From the NCBI GenBank assembly GCA_964533705.1, contig CAZHMN010000020.1, positions 1-38,079 of the forward strand: DNA of 38,079 bases. Reading direction: 5' to 3'. This DNA is from CAZHMN01 sp964533705 (GTDB lineage: Bacteria; Electryoneota; B3-LCP). Positions 25,373 to 33,344 of this stretch are shown piece after piece. The translations under genes and the position numbers were made by a program. The notes beneath the pieces were generated by a model. It worked only from the letters and a program-made list of their open reading frames with translations. It did not search any database and was not told where the DNA came from. Every line of letters begins with the position of its first letter. The first letter of the stretch is position 1.

Positions 25373-26233
25373 CTATGTCCAGACTCCGGGGATCTCATGA
25401 CCGCACTTCAGGCACGTCCCATTTTGAAACCCCTCAATCTTGATGCGGTAGCCGCTCCTTCGTATGAGGATGCTACCGCAGGACGGACAATAGGTATGTT
25501 CGGCGGGATTGCCGGGCACATTGCCGATATAAACGTAATGCAGCCCCTCCGCCAGGGCAATCTCCCTGGACTTTTCCAGCGTTCTGATCGGCGTGGGAGG
25601 CAATGTTTTCAGCTTGTATTGGGGATGAAATCTCGTGAAATGAAGTGGAACCTCCGCCCCCAATTCCGTCTTGATCCAGCGGCACATATCCCGGATCTCA
25701 TTCTCATCGTCATTGTGAGTGGGAATGACCAGATAGACGATTTCAGTCCACATACCCGCCTTCGCCAGATGCTCCAACGTTTCCAGGACGGGTTTTAATT
25801 CCCCGTCAACCAGTTCCCGGTAAAATTTTTCCGTATATGCCTTCAGATCAATCTTGACCGCGTCCAGGTAGGGGAGAAGCTCTAATAAAGGTTTTTCCTT
25901 GATGTATCCATTGGAGATAAAAGTGTTCCTTAAGCCCTTCTTATGCGCTTCCTCACCGACGCCCTTGACGTACTCGTAAAAGATAACCGGCTCGGTATAA
26001 GTGTGAGCGATGGAAGGGGTCGCATAGCTCTGAGCAATCTGGACGATCTTTTCGGGAGGTGCGTCGTAGCTCCTTTCCTGTTCGGGTCGGATCTGCGAAA
26101 TCTGCCAGTTCTGGCAGAAATTGCAGTTAACGTTGCATCCTACCGTCGCCATCGAAAAAATTTCGGTGCCGGGCAAAAAGTGAAAAAGCGGCTTCTTCTC
26201 CACCGGATCAACGTGCATGGTGCAGGGCCGGCC
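25373..26233 (-). CDS. AmmeMemoRadiSam system radical SAM enzyme, partial (N-terminus lost in gap)
   Basis: The visible 287 codons begin inside the conserved GRPCTMHVDPVEKKPLFHF region and contain the radical SAM cluster motif CNVNCNFC followed by QNWQISQ. TYTEPVIFYEY, ISNGYI and AVKIDLKAY are further family motifs, and the end has a zinc-ribbon-like tail (CPSCG, then CLKCGHEIPGVW). This is the PflA-related enzyme named with AMMECR1 and Memo in the AmmeMemoRadiSam set. About 50 N-terminal residues, normally including another Cys-rich motif, should lie in the N gap. The substrate is not established. It lies upstream of the Memo-AMMECR1 lipoprotein. Confidence 0.93.
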   Translation of the reverse strand, partial: GRPCTMHVDPVEKKPLFHFLPGTEIFSMATVGCNVNCNFCQNWQISQIRPEQERSYDAPPEKIVQIAQSYATPSIAHTYTEPVIFYEYVKGVGEEAHKKGLRNTFISNGYIKEKPLLELLPYLDAVKIDLKAYTEKFYRELVDGELKPVLETLEHLAKAGMWTEIVYLVIPTHNDDENEIRDMCRWIKTELGAEVPLHFTRFHPQYKLKTLPPTPIRTLEKSREIALAEGLHYVYIGNVPGNPAEHTYCPSCGSILIRRSGYRIKIEGFQNGTCLKCGHEIPGVWT

Positions 26234-26333
26234 NNNNNNNNNNNNNNNNNNNNNNNNNNNNNNNNNNNNNNNNNNNNNNNNNNNNNNNNNNNNNNNNNNN
26301 NNNNNNNNNNNNNNNNNNNNNNNNNNNNNNNNN
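26234..26333. other. assembly gap, 100 N
   Basis: Exactly 100 N, a placeholder size. It separates the 3' part of a DUF362 gene from the 5' part of the radical SAM gene, so the apparent continuous open frame across it is an artefact. The true gap is probably longer, and a further small gene cannot be excluded. Confidence 0.97.
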
Positions 26334-27214
26334 TCTCTTCCCGCTTCCGCCAGGCTGGGCAGTCCTTCACCGCGGCGCAGATCCTCGATAAATTTCCAGC
26401 CGATTCGATCCAAGGCCACCGGGTCATTTGACGTCATTAAGCCGCCGTAGTCCCGGCACCATTTAGGCTGGAAAGGAGGTCCGCCTTCGCACTGCACTTC
26501 CAGGGCATCCACGATGGTCAACTTCACCTTTCCGCCGATGTCGGGATGAGAGTAAAGATCGGCGATAAACGGATCGCCCCTGTTGCTGTGATATTTGTTG
26601 GGATTGTGAATGGCGCCGAAGAAGTTTTTCATGCCCAGAGTGACACCGACGATGCCGTGATCTTTGAGCACAGGGACGTTGATCTGCGCGGTGCAAAGCC
26701 TGGTGACAGCCTTGGCGAAGAGACTGCCGATGGATTTATGAATCGTTAAAGAATTTTCGTATCCCAGCACGTCGCAACCTGCGCAGGCGACCGCTTCGCC
26801 CCACGGTTGAAGCTTGAATCCGCCTTCCCGCAGATCAACGTTCAGGCGATCCCAGATAAGGATGTTTTCGGCGGGCACTCCCGCCTCGATCAGCCTTTTG
26901 GCGATGGCGTCGGCCAGTTCCACGTGTGTGGACATCCTGCGGCCGGACAGGCAGTTGACCTTGATGCCGACGCGATCGCGAGGTGAAAAGAGCTGGCGAA
27001 AAATTTCGATTGGATCGGCTACGTTAAAATGATTCTGAATCAGGCGGTCGAGGAGTCTTTCGAGGCGGCTGCTGTCGGGTTGACCGCCCTTAACGCTGTT
27101 GGCATCCCGCACAAGGGTGACCCGGGAACCTGCGGCTGGCGAAGAACGAATATCTCGAGCAGTTAACGCGCCAGTCGCGGCAAAGGCGGTTTTAAAGAAA
27201 TGACGGCGATCCAT
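26334..27214 (-). CDS. DUF362 domain protein with Tat signal, partial (C-terminus lost in gap)
   Basis: The ATG at 27214 begins MDRRHFFKTAFAATGAL, a twin-arginine signal with RRHFFK; the upstream frame overlaps the preceding gene and is rejected. The visible 293 codons match DUF362: VGIKVNCLSGRRMSTHVEL, IWDRLN, INVPVLKDHGIVGVTLGMKN and SNDPVALDRIGW. DUF362 proteins are poorly characterised and some carry Fe-S clusters. C-terminal residues are missing in the gap. It starts 7 bp after the cyclic-nucleotide-domain gene and is likely exported by the Tat pathway, whose tatA is elsewhere in the window. Pairing with a radical SAM enzyme suggests a joint role; that is inference. Confidence 0.87.
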
Positions 27215-27221
27215 GGTTCGC

Positions 27222-27686
27222 TTAGAAGATGTCCGAGAAACGCCCGCTGTGACGGCGCAAGCGCTGAGAGAGAATCCGGGCGACCTCACGCAGGATGCGA
27301 ATCCCTAATTGCGGTTCGGCTTCCAGAAATTTCTCAAAACGCTCTCGGCTGAAAATCAGAAGTTTCGAGTTAGCTGTAACCTGGGCTACAGCAGAGTGAG
27401 GAAACTGGTCAATCAAAGCCATTTCCCCGACGATGGATCCCCGTCCGAACTTGGCGATAACCGTCTGCTTATTGGAAATGCTCTCTTTCCGAATCTCGAT
27501 GGTCCCCTCGAGAGCGACACAGAGGTAATCACCGCGATCACCCTCTTTGAAGAGGATTGTATTATCGTCGTAAGATTCCAGCTCGAGGTAAGGGAGCAGT
27601 CGCTCCAATTCGTCAGCCGTAAAATTGCGGAAAAGGCTGACCTCCGCTATTTGGGTGCGAAGATAGGCTTTATCTTCATCAGTCAA
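27222..27686 (-). CDS. cyclic nucleotide-binding (CNB) domain protein
   Basis: The 154 residues form one CNB domain: NTILFKEGDRGDYLCVALEG (about 42-61) and the phosphate-binding cassette GSIVGEMALIDQFPHSAVAQ (about 83-102), flanked by helices. There is no C-terminal helix-turn-helix, so it is not a CRP-type regulator. The cassette Arg that contacts the cyclic phosphate in cAMP-binding members is His97 here, so binding may be altered. The start is TTG at 27686, supported by GGAG 6 nt away. It is the first gene of the DUF362/radical SAM/Memo operon, so it may sense a signal for that group. Function is not known. Confidence 0.88.
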   Translation of the reverse strand: MTDEDKAYLRTQIAEVSLFRNFTADELERLLPYLELESYDDNTILFKEGDRGDYLCVALEGTIEIRKESISNKQTVIAKFGRGSIVGEMALIDQFPHSAVAQVTANSKLLIFSRERFEKFLEAEPQLGIRILREVARILSQRLRRHSGRFSDIF

Positions 27687-27703
27687 GGTTCTCTCCAGAA
27701 TAA

Positions 27704-27738
27704 ATCCTAAAGTTCCCCGGGTCTGCTTCTTTTAGGAT
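27704..27738 (-). promoter_or_regulatory. inverted repeat in the leader of the CNB-DUF362-radical SAM operon
   Basis: Perfect 8-bp arms ATCCTAAA (27704-27711) and TTTAGGAT (27731-27738) enclose 19 nt. They lie between the promoter and the ribosome site (about 27693-27696) of the CNB gene. This could be an RNA hairpin or a protein-binding operator. Confidence 0.5.
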
Positions 27739-27855
27739 CGCGCTGGGGCATTCACGGTGCCGCGGCAAGCTAACGATAAATGGCTGATTGCGTTTCCATA
27801 GACAACGCGCTTAGAGATAACCTAAATAGAAAGCAATTCTCTCAACCAACTAACT

Positions 27856-27884
27856 AATATAAATAAATGCAGCGTCAATGTCAA
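27856..27884 (-). promoter_or_regulatory. sigma70-like promoter for the CNB-DUF362-radical SAM-Memo operon
   Basis: On the minus strand a perfect TTGACA (27879-27884) and TATATT (27856-27861) are 17 bp apart, about 170 bp upstream of the TTG start at 27686. The transcript would carry a leader of about 160 nt. This is the closest match to the sigma70 consensus in the window. Confidence 0.7.
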
Positions 27885-28103
27885 GAGATAAGACCTATCC
27901 ATTGGCAAGCCAAATAAAGTTTATCTTGTTTACCCTGCAACCGTAAAGCCCGAAAAAATGTCCAATACAAATAAGGGGATATCTTTTGCCTCACGTTCTA
28001 TCAAATGATTTTGCTGTTATCATTAGGCCTTTATGTCAAGGAACATTCAGCCCCAGGAAAGATTTTAAGGGAAAGGATTGCATAATTATCATTTAAGCCG
28101 AAT

Positions 28104-29015
28104 ATGAATATCCAGGTTGATAAGCTCTGTTTTCGATATAACCAGATCGAGCCGCCGGTAGCCGCACTCGACCAAGTCAGCTTTTCCCTGCAAACCGGTG
28201 AATGCGTCGCGCTGGTAGGCCCCTCCGGCTCCGGAAAATCCACCCTGGCACAGCACCTGAACGGACTTTTGAAGCCCGATTCGGGATCCATCCGGATTGA
28301 TGGGAAATTACTCGGCTGGTCTGCGCGGGAGCTGCGGGATTTGCGGAGAAGAGTGGGGCTGGTTTTTCAATTTCCGGAGGCGCAGATTTTCGAAGGGGAC
28401 GTCTTCAGCGAGGTCGCTTTCGCTGCATACCAATGGGGAATCCCCCGTGAAGAGATTCGCGGGAAAGTCGAGAGGGCCTTGCATTCCGTGGGGCTCGAAG
28501 CGGAATCTTTTTACGACAGAAATCCTCTAAAATTATCGGGTGGTGAAACCCGGCTGATTTCCATCGCATCGCTTCTTGTTGTGGACCCCGATTGGCTGAT
28601 TCTGGATGAGCCCACACTTGGTCTGGATTTTGCCCACTGGCAATGTATCCGAGACTTGATTCTGCAGCGACTAAAAGCTTCGCGTTCGGTTCTGCTGATA
28701 ACCCATGATTTAAACCTTGTCCTGCAAGTATGCCCTCGAATTCTGGTGTTGGATCAGGGGCGCATCAAATACGATGGTGATAGTTTCCAGCTCTTGATTT
28801 CTAATGACTTATGTGAAAAATTGGACCTCATACGACCGGACGTCGTGAGATTGTGGGAAGCTTTAAAATCTTCGCTGGTGAACGGTGCGGATAGAGCTGA
28901 TTTCCCCGAACCCGATGCCATGAAGATTGAAAGTTGGATAAAGGGGAGATCGAGAGTCGAGAGGGAAAAAGCATGTAGCGTATTGCTACACCAACTCAAC
29001 AAATCACTAATTTGA
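28104..29015 (+). CDS. ECF-type ABC transporter ATP-binding protein (EcfA/CbiO-like)
   Basis: The 303-residue ATPase has Walker A GPSGSGKST (about 39-47), a Q-loop in VFQFPEAQIFEGDV typical of energy-coupling-factor ATPases, LSGGETRL as signature, Walker B WLILDEPTLGLD and the switch His in LLITHDLN. ECF transporters import vitamins and metal ions. A complete transporter needs a second ATPase or homodimer, EcfT and an S component; none is adjacent, so this is an orphan. The C-terminal extension after about 240 resembles the regulatory tail of EcfA proteins. No good promoter is evident. The adaptor gene follows by 59 bp, so co-transcription is possible but functional linkage is unproven. Confidence 0.88.
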   Translation: MNIQVDKLCFRYNQIEPPVAALDQVSFSLQTGECVALVGPSGSGKSTLAQHLNGLLKPDSGSIRIDGKLLGWSARELRDLRRRVGLVFQFPEAQIFEGDVFSEVAFAAYQWGIPREEIRGKVERALHSVGLEAESFYDRNPLKLSGGETRLISIASLLVVDPDWLILDEPTLGLDFAHWQCIRDLILQRLKASRSVLLITHDLNLVLQVCPRILVLDQGRIKYDGDSFQLLISNDLCEKLDLIRPDVVRLWEALKSSLVNGADRADFPEPDAMKIESWIKGRSRVEREKACSVLLHQLNKSLI

Positions 29016-29074
29016 TTAAACTCAGGATACAGTCAGTTTGAAGAAAACCACTCCTTCCTCACAGGAGATAAACG

Positions 29075-30229
29075 ATGAAGTCCATTCGCCTGTTATTTAC
29101 CGTCATCCTTTTGTCCGTTTCGCTGGTCTTTCTCCTGGTTGGCTGCGGCAGCAAAGGGGACGCCGAATCAATCGAAGGCAACGCCAAGAGTGATTCCGTT
29201 GCCACCGAGGATAGCAATGCGGTCGAAGAAGACACGACCGATAACGACTTAGATTTGATCCCCGTCGAAGTATCAAAGGTCGAAAAGGGAGACATTTCCA
29301 GTTATCTGCTGCTGTCTTCTACCATTGAAACCGAACAGGTGGTGGACGTTTATCCCCTGGTGGGTGGCATCATCGAAGATATTTTCGTAGAAGAGGGAAT
29401 GAGGGTTGAGGAGGGGCAGCCTCTTCTGCAGTTAGAGGACGACGAAATCGTCTTAAATGAAAACCAGGCTGAAGTGGATTTTCAACAACAAGAAGCCACC
29501 TTTAAACGGCTTGAGAAAATGCACCAACAGAAGCTGGTCTCGGATGAAGAATTTGAAAATGCCAGATTTACTCTGGAACAAGCCAAGATCGCCCGGGATA
29601 AAGCTCGATTGACCCGGGAGCGCACCACCATCCGATCGCCGATATCGGGGATCATCGCCGAGCGGCTGGTACATATCGGAAATCTGGTCAACACCGCAAC
29701 GAAGCTTTTTATCATCACCGATCCCACCGAGAAAATCTGCAGAGTCTGGGTCCCCGAGCGTGATTTACCTAGATTAATTGTGGGCCAGAAGGCGTTTATA
29801 ACCTCTGAAATCGCCCAGACGGGACGCTTTCCGGGGTGGATCAAGCGGATCAGCCCCGTGGTGGATCCGGGTACGGGCACTTGCAAAGTCACGATAGGCG
29901 TCAAGGATCGGCAGAATAAGCTGCGGACCGGCATGTTCGTGCGTGCTGAAGTCATCATTGATACTCATAAGGACGCCGTTTTGGTGCCCAAGAACGCCCT
30001 GCTCTACGAGAATGACCTCGAATGGGTTTACGTCGTGGAAGATACCCTGGCCGTAAAAAGACGAGTGAAAATCGGATTTTCGAATGGAAATCGTTTCGAG
30101 GCGCTGCAAGGAGTGAATTTCGGCGATCAGGTGGTCGTCGTCGGTCAGAATACTCTGAAGGACTCAGTTGAAGTCCGCATCGTCGATGTGGATTCAACGC
30201 TGACAATGGCCCTTAAGGAGGAATCTTGA
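29075..30229 (+). CDS. RND efflux periplasmic adaptor (membrane fusion protein), lipoprotein
   Basis: The 384-residue protein has a lipobox (FLLVGC, Cys24) and an acidic linker, then a membrane fusion protein core from about residue 64. PLVGGIIEDIFVEEGMRVEE (about 90-109) is the first half of the lipoyl/barrel-sandwich domain. A short coiled coil (about 128-180) and the second half TTIRSPISGIIAERLVHIG follow. Beta-barrel and membrane-proximal regions reach the end. It links an RND permease to an outer-membrane channel. The ATG at 29075 has AGGAG (29063-29067) 7 nt upstream. Two RND permeases follow directly. No TolC-like gene is in the window. Confidence 0.93.
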   Translation: MKSIRLLFTVILLSVSLVFLLVGCGSKGDAESIEGNAKSDSVATEDSNAVEEDTTDNDLDLIPVEVSKVEKGDISSYLLLSSTIETEQVVDVYPLVGGIIEDIFVEEGMRVEEGQPLLQLEDDEIVLNENQAEVDFQQQEATFKRLEKMHQQKLVSDEEFENARFTLEQAKIARDKARLTRERTTIRSPISGIIAERLVHIGNLVNTATKLFIITDPTEKICRVWVPERDLPRLIVGQKAFITSEIAQTGRFPGWIKRISPVVDPGTGTCKVTIGVKDRQNKLRTGMFVRAEVIIDTHKDAVLVPKNALLYENDLEWVYVVEDTLAVKRRVKIGFSNGNRFEALQGVNFGDQVVVVGQNTLKDSVEVRIVDVDSTLTMALKEES

Positions 30230-30318
30230 TCTTGAAGTTCGAGCTCTATTAGCATTGAAAAGCTCTATAACCTTAACCAATAGCCTCGGTAGATTTTAGT
30301 TATAACGATTGTGCCCTC

Positions 30319-33300
30319 ATGGAATCATCCCCCAAGCCCCGCATGTTTTCCCGAGCTTTTGAGATCGCCACCCGCCGCCCGGTAGCCGTGCTGATGATCT
30401 TTCTGGCCGTAGTGGTCTTCGGCAGCATATCTTACCAGCGCCTGGCTCTGAATTTAATGCCGGAGATTTCCTACCCTACGCTTACCGTTCGCACGGAATA
30501 TCCCGGTGCCGCCCCCGAAGAAGTGGAAATGGCCATCTCGCGCCCATTGGAACAGGCTCTGGGAGTCGTGAATGGACTTGTAACCATCAGTTCAGTATCC
30601 CAGTCGGAACTCTCCGACGTGATCATCGAATATACCTGGGATACGGACATGGATCAAGCCGTTCAGGAGGTGCGGGAAAAAATAGATCAGGTGTTTCTCC
30701 CGCTGGAGGCCGAGCGTCCCCTGATTCTGCGCTATGATCCCACCTTGGATCCCATTGTTCGCCTGGGACTCCACGGAGGGGCGGACCTGTTTACCCTGCG
30801 CTACATGGCGGATGAAGAGATCAAACGCGCCCTGGAGAAAGTCCCCGGCGTCGCCGCCGTGAAAGTCAAGGGCGGATACGAGGAAGAAATTCGGGTGGAA
30901 GTTTCAGAAAAACGGCTCGTGAATCTGGGCCTGTCTTTGGACCAGATTAACCAGCGGCTCTACCAGGAGAACATCAACGTTGCCGGCGGAAACCTGAAAG
31001 ACGGCGATACGGAATATGTTGTACGCACTTTGAATGAATTCGTAAACGTTGACGAAATCGCCGATTTAGTCGTTGCTTATCAGCGCGGCATCCCCGTGCG
31101 GATCCGTGATTTTGCCACTGTGAAGTCCACCTACAAAGACCGCCAGGTGATCACCCGCGTCAACGGGGAAGAATCGGTCGAGATTGATATCTACAAGGAG
31201 GCGGACGCCAATCTCGTTGCTGTGGCCAGGGAGGTGCGTCAGGAAGTATTCGGCACACCACAGGAAAGAGCTCGTTGGGAGGCTCACTTAAAAGCGCAGC
31301 AGGAGAAGAAAACCGTTCAAAAACCGGAAGACAAGCCCAAGGACGGCAAAAAGCGCAAAGGCGGAGGCGGCACTGCACATGCACAGCCCGCCTCGTTCTA
31401 TCGCCCCGGCTTCATCACCGCCGCGTTGCCGGCGGGGATGCAGATAGATCTGCTCTCCGATCAATCCACTTTCGTCGAAGCCTCCATTCGAGAAGTCCGC
31501 AATACGGCGATTATCGGCGGGATTCTCGCCATCCTGGTACTTTTTTTCTTTCTCCGCAACCTGACTTCCACGCTCATCATTGGAACCGCCATCCCTATTT
31601 CGGTCGTCGCAACCTTCGCTCCCATGCACCTATCCAGCGTGACCCTGAACATCATGTCGCTGGGCGGTCTGGCTCTGGGCATCGGCATGTTAGTGGACAA
31701 CTCCATCGTCGTTTTGGAATCCATTTTCCGATGTAGGGAGGAGGGCGATTCCATCATCNNNNNNNNNNNNNNNNNNNNNNNNNNNNNNNNNNNNNNNNNN
31801 NNNNNNNNNNNNNNNNNNNNNNNNNNNNNNNNNNNNNNNNNNNNNNNNNNNNNNNNNNCTTGTAGTCCTCTGCTTCGGAATCCTGCTGCCCAGGCTGGGA
31901 AGTGAACTCATTCCGGAAGTGCACCAGGGGGAGTTCAACCTTGAACTGAACTTTCCCGTCGGTACGCCTGTGGAATCCACGGCTGAGCGCACCTTGGAGC
32001 TGGAGAAAAAGGCTTTAAGCCTGTCGGACGTTGAGCGAGTTTCGCTGACCGCGGGGACTGAAAAAACAGCATTTGGCTCTGTGGATGAGGGCGAACATAC
32101 TTCCAAGATAACAATCAGGTTGCATCCGGGCGGCGACATGATAGGCAAGGAAGAGCGCGTCATTGATCAGATCCGCAACCAGACGCGCAATATCCCGGAA
32201 GTCGAGACCGAGATATCCCACCCCACGTTGTTCAGTTACCAGACGCCCATTGAAGTGGAGGTTCGCGGCTATAATCTGCGACAATTGGGCGATCTCGCCG
32301 CCAAGATTGAAGAGATTATGACCAAAACCCCCGGAGTTGTGGATGTCAAATCCAGCTTCACGATGGGCAATCCCGAAATACGGGTCAACTACGATCGCGA
32401 ACGGGTCGCTTCTTTGAACCTGAATGTTCAGCAGATCGCTTCTCTGGTGCGGCATAAGGTGTTGGGCGAAGTGGCGACCGAATTCCGTCAGAATGATCGC
32501 CGCATTGAAGTTCGGGTTCGCGTCAAAGAAGAGGATCGGGCCAACGTGGACGACCTTAAACGGCTGGTGGTCAATCCCGGGAGTGACAAACCCATTCCAC
32601 TGGCCGCCGTGGCGGAAGTGGTGCGGGATCGCGGCCCCACGCGCATCTGGCGCGTTGATCAGCAGAGAACCGCGAAGATATCGGCCAACGTGGAAGGAAG
32701 AGATCTGGGAAGAACCGCAAATGATCTGAAGAAGCGCCTCGCTTCGTTGTCCATCCCCGAAAACATGAGCGTATTCATCACCGGTCAGAACCGTGAGATG
32801 GAAGAATCGCTGGCCAGCCTGGCTTTCGCTCTGATACTGGCTATATTCCTGGTCTACATTGTGATGGCCTCGCAGTTTGAATCGCTGCTGCACCCCTTCG
32901 TCATCCTCTTTACGGTGCCCCTGGCCGCCGTCGGTGTGATCTTGATTCTCTGGCTGATGAACATCTCTCTGTCAATCGTCGTTTACCTCGGCATGATTAT
33001 GTTGACGGGGATCGTGGTGAACAATGCCATCGTTCTGGTGGATTACATCAATCGCCTGAGACGGCGCGGCCACAAGCTTCATGAGGCCATTATTCTGGGG
33101 GGAAAGGTGCGTATGCGGCCCATTCTGATGACCACCGCTACAACGGTCTTGGGCTTGATCCCCATGTCGCTCGGCCTGGGTGAAGGAGCCGAAATTCGCA
33201 CGCCCATGGCGCTGACCGTGATCGCCGGGCTGATCAGTGCAACCCTGCTGACATTAATTGTAATACCCACAGTTTATTCCCTCGTGAATCGAGATAAAGT

Positions 33301-33334
33301 TACGGTGGAAGTTTCCGCAAGTCCAACGGAATAA
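30319..33334 (+). CDS. RND efflux permease 1 (hydrophobe/amphiphile or CusA-like), interrupted by assembly gap
   Basis: The N-terminal part (30319-31758, 480 codons) has TM1 (RRPVAVLMIFLAVVVFG), the porter region with YPGAAPEEVEM and, after TM2, the motif GIGMLVDNSIVVLESIF around TM4. The C-terminal part (31859-33334, 491 residues) resumes at LVVLCFGILLPRLGSELIP and ends with TM10-12 (MIMLTGIVVNNAIVLVDYIN and RMRPILMTTATTVLG). Comparison with AcrB suggests roughly 115 residues (about 345 nt) are missing, not 100 nt. An odd Lys/Gly-rich insert of about 45 residues lies at about 315-360. The two flanks are in different frames in the window as printed, which the gap explains; they should be one gene. 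Drives proton-coupled efflux with the upstream adaptor. Confidence 0.9.
31759..31858. other. assembly gap, 100 N
   Basis: Exactly 100 N. Codons end cleanly at 31758 and restart at 31859, so the true missing length should be a multiple of three if the gene is intact; 100 is not. Homology suggests about 345 nt are missing. Confidence 0.95.
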
Positions 33335-33344
33335 GCCGATCAAT

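Larger units (their letters stand above)
27687..28103. other. 417-bp divergent intergenic region
   Basis: No gene is supported here. It holds the minus-strand promoter at 27856-27884 and an 8-bp inverted repeat at 27704-27738. There is also a small dyad (TTGGC-AA-GCCAA, about 27903-27914). The half near the ABC gene is AT-rich, but I see no good plus-strand promoter. Confidence 0.7.

Noticed and set aside
25373..27289. A single 638-residue protein fusing DUF362 to a radical SAM enzyme
   Set aside because: The open frame crosses 100 unknown bases. Both flanks match separate families, and each lacks the part expected in the gap.
28015..28103. Plus-strand promoter for the ECF ATPase gene
   Set aside because: Candidate TTGCTG and TATGTC boxes are 15 bp apart and poorly matched; no convincing pair seen.
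32015..32893. 292-residue minus-strand open frame
   Set aside because: Antisense to the RND permease with composition typical of a shadow frame; no recognisable domain or ribosome site.
31919..33334. A separate gene starting at GTG 31919
   Set aside because: The frame is open from 31859 and the sequence upstream of that GTG (GSELIPEV) is normal RND permease; it is the 3' part of the interrupted gene.
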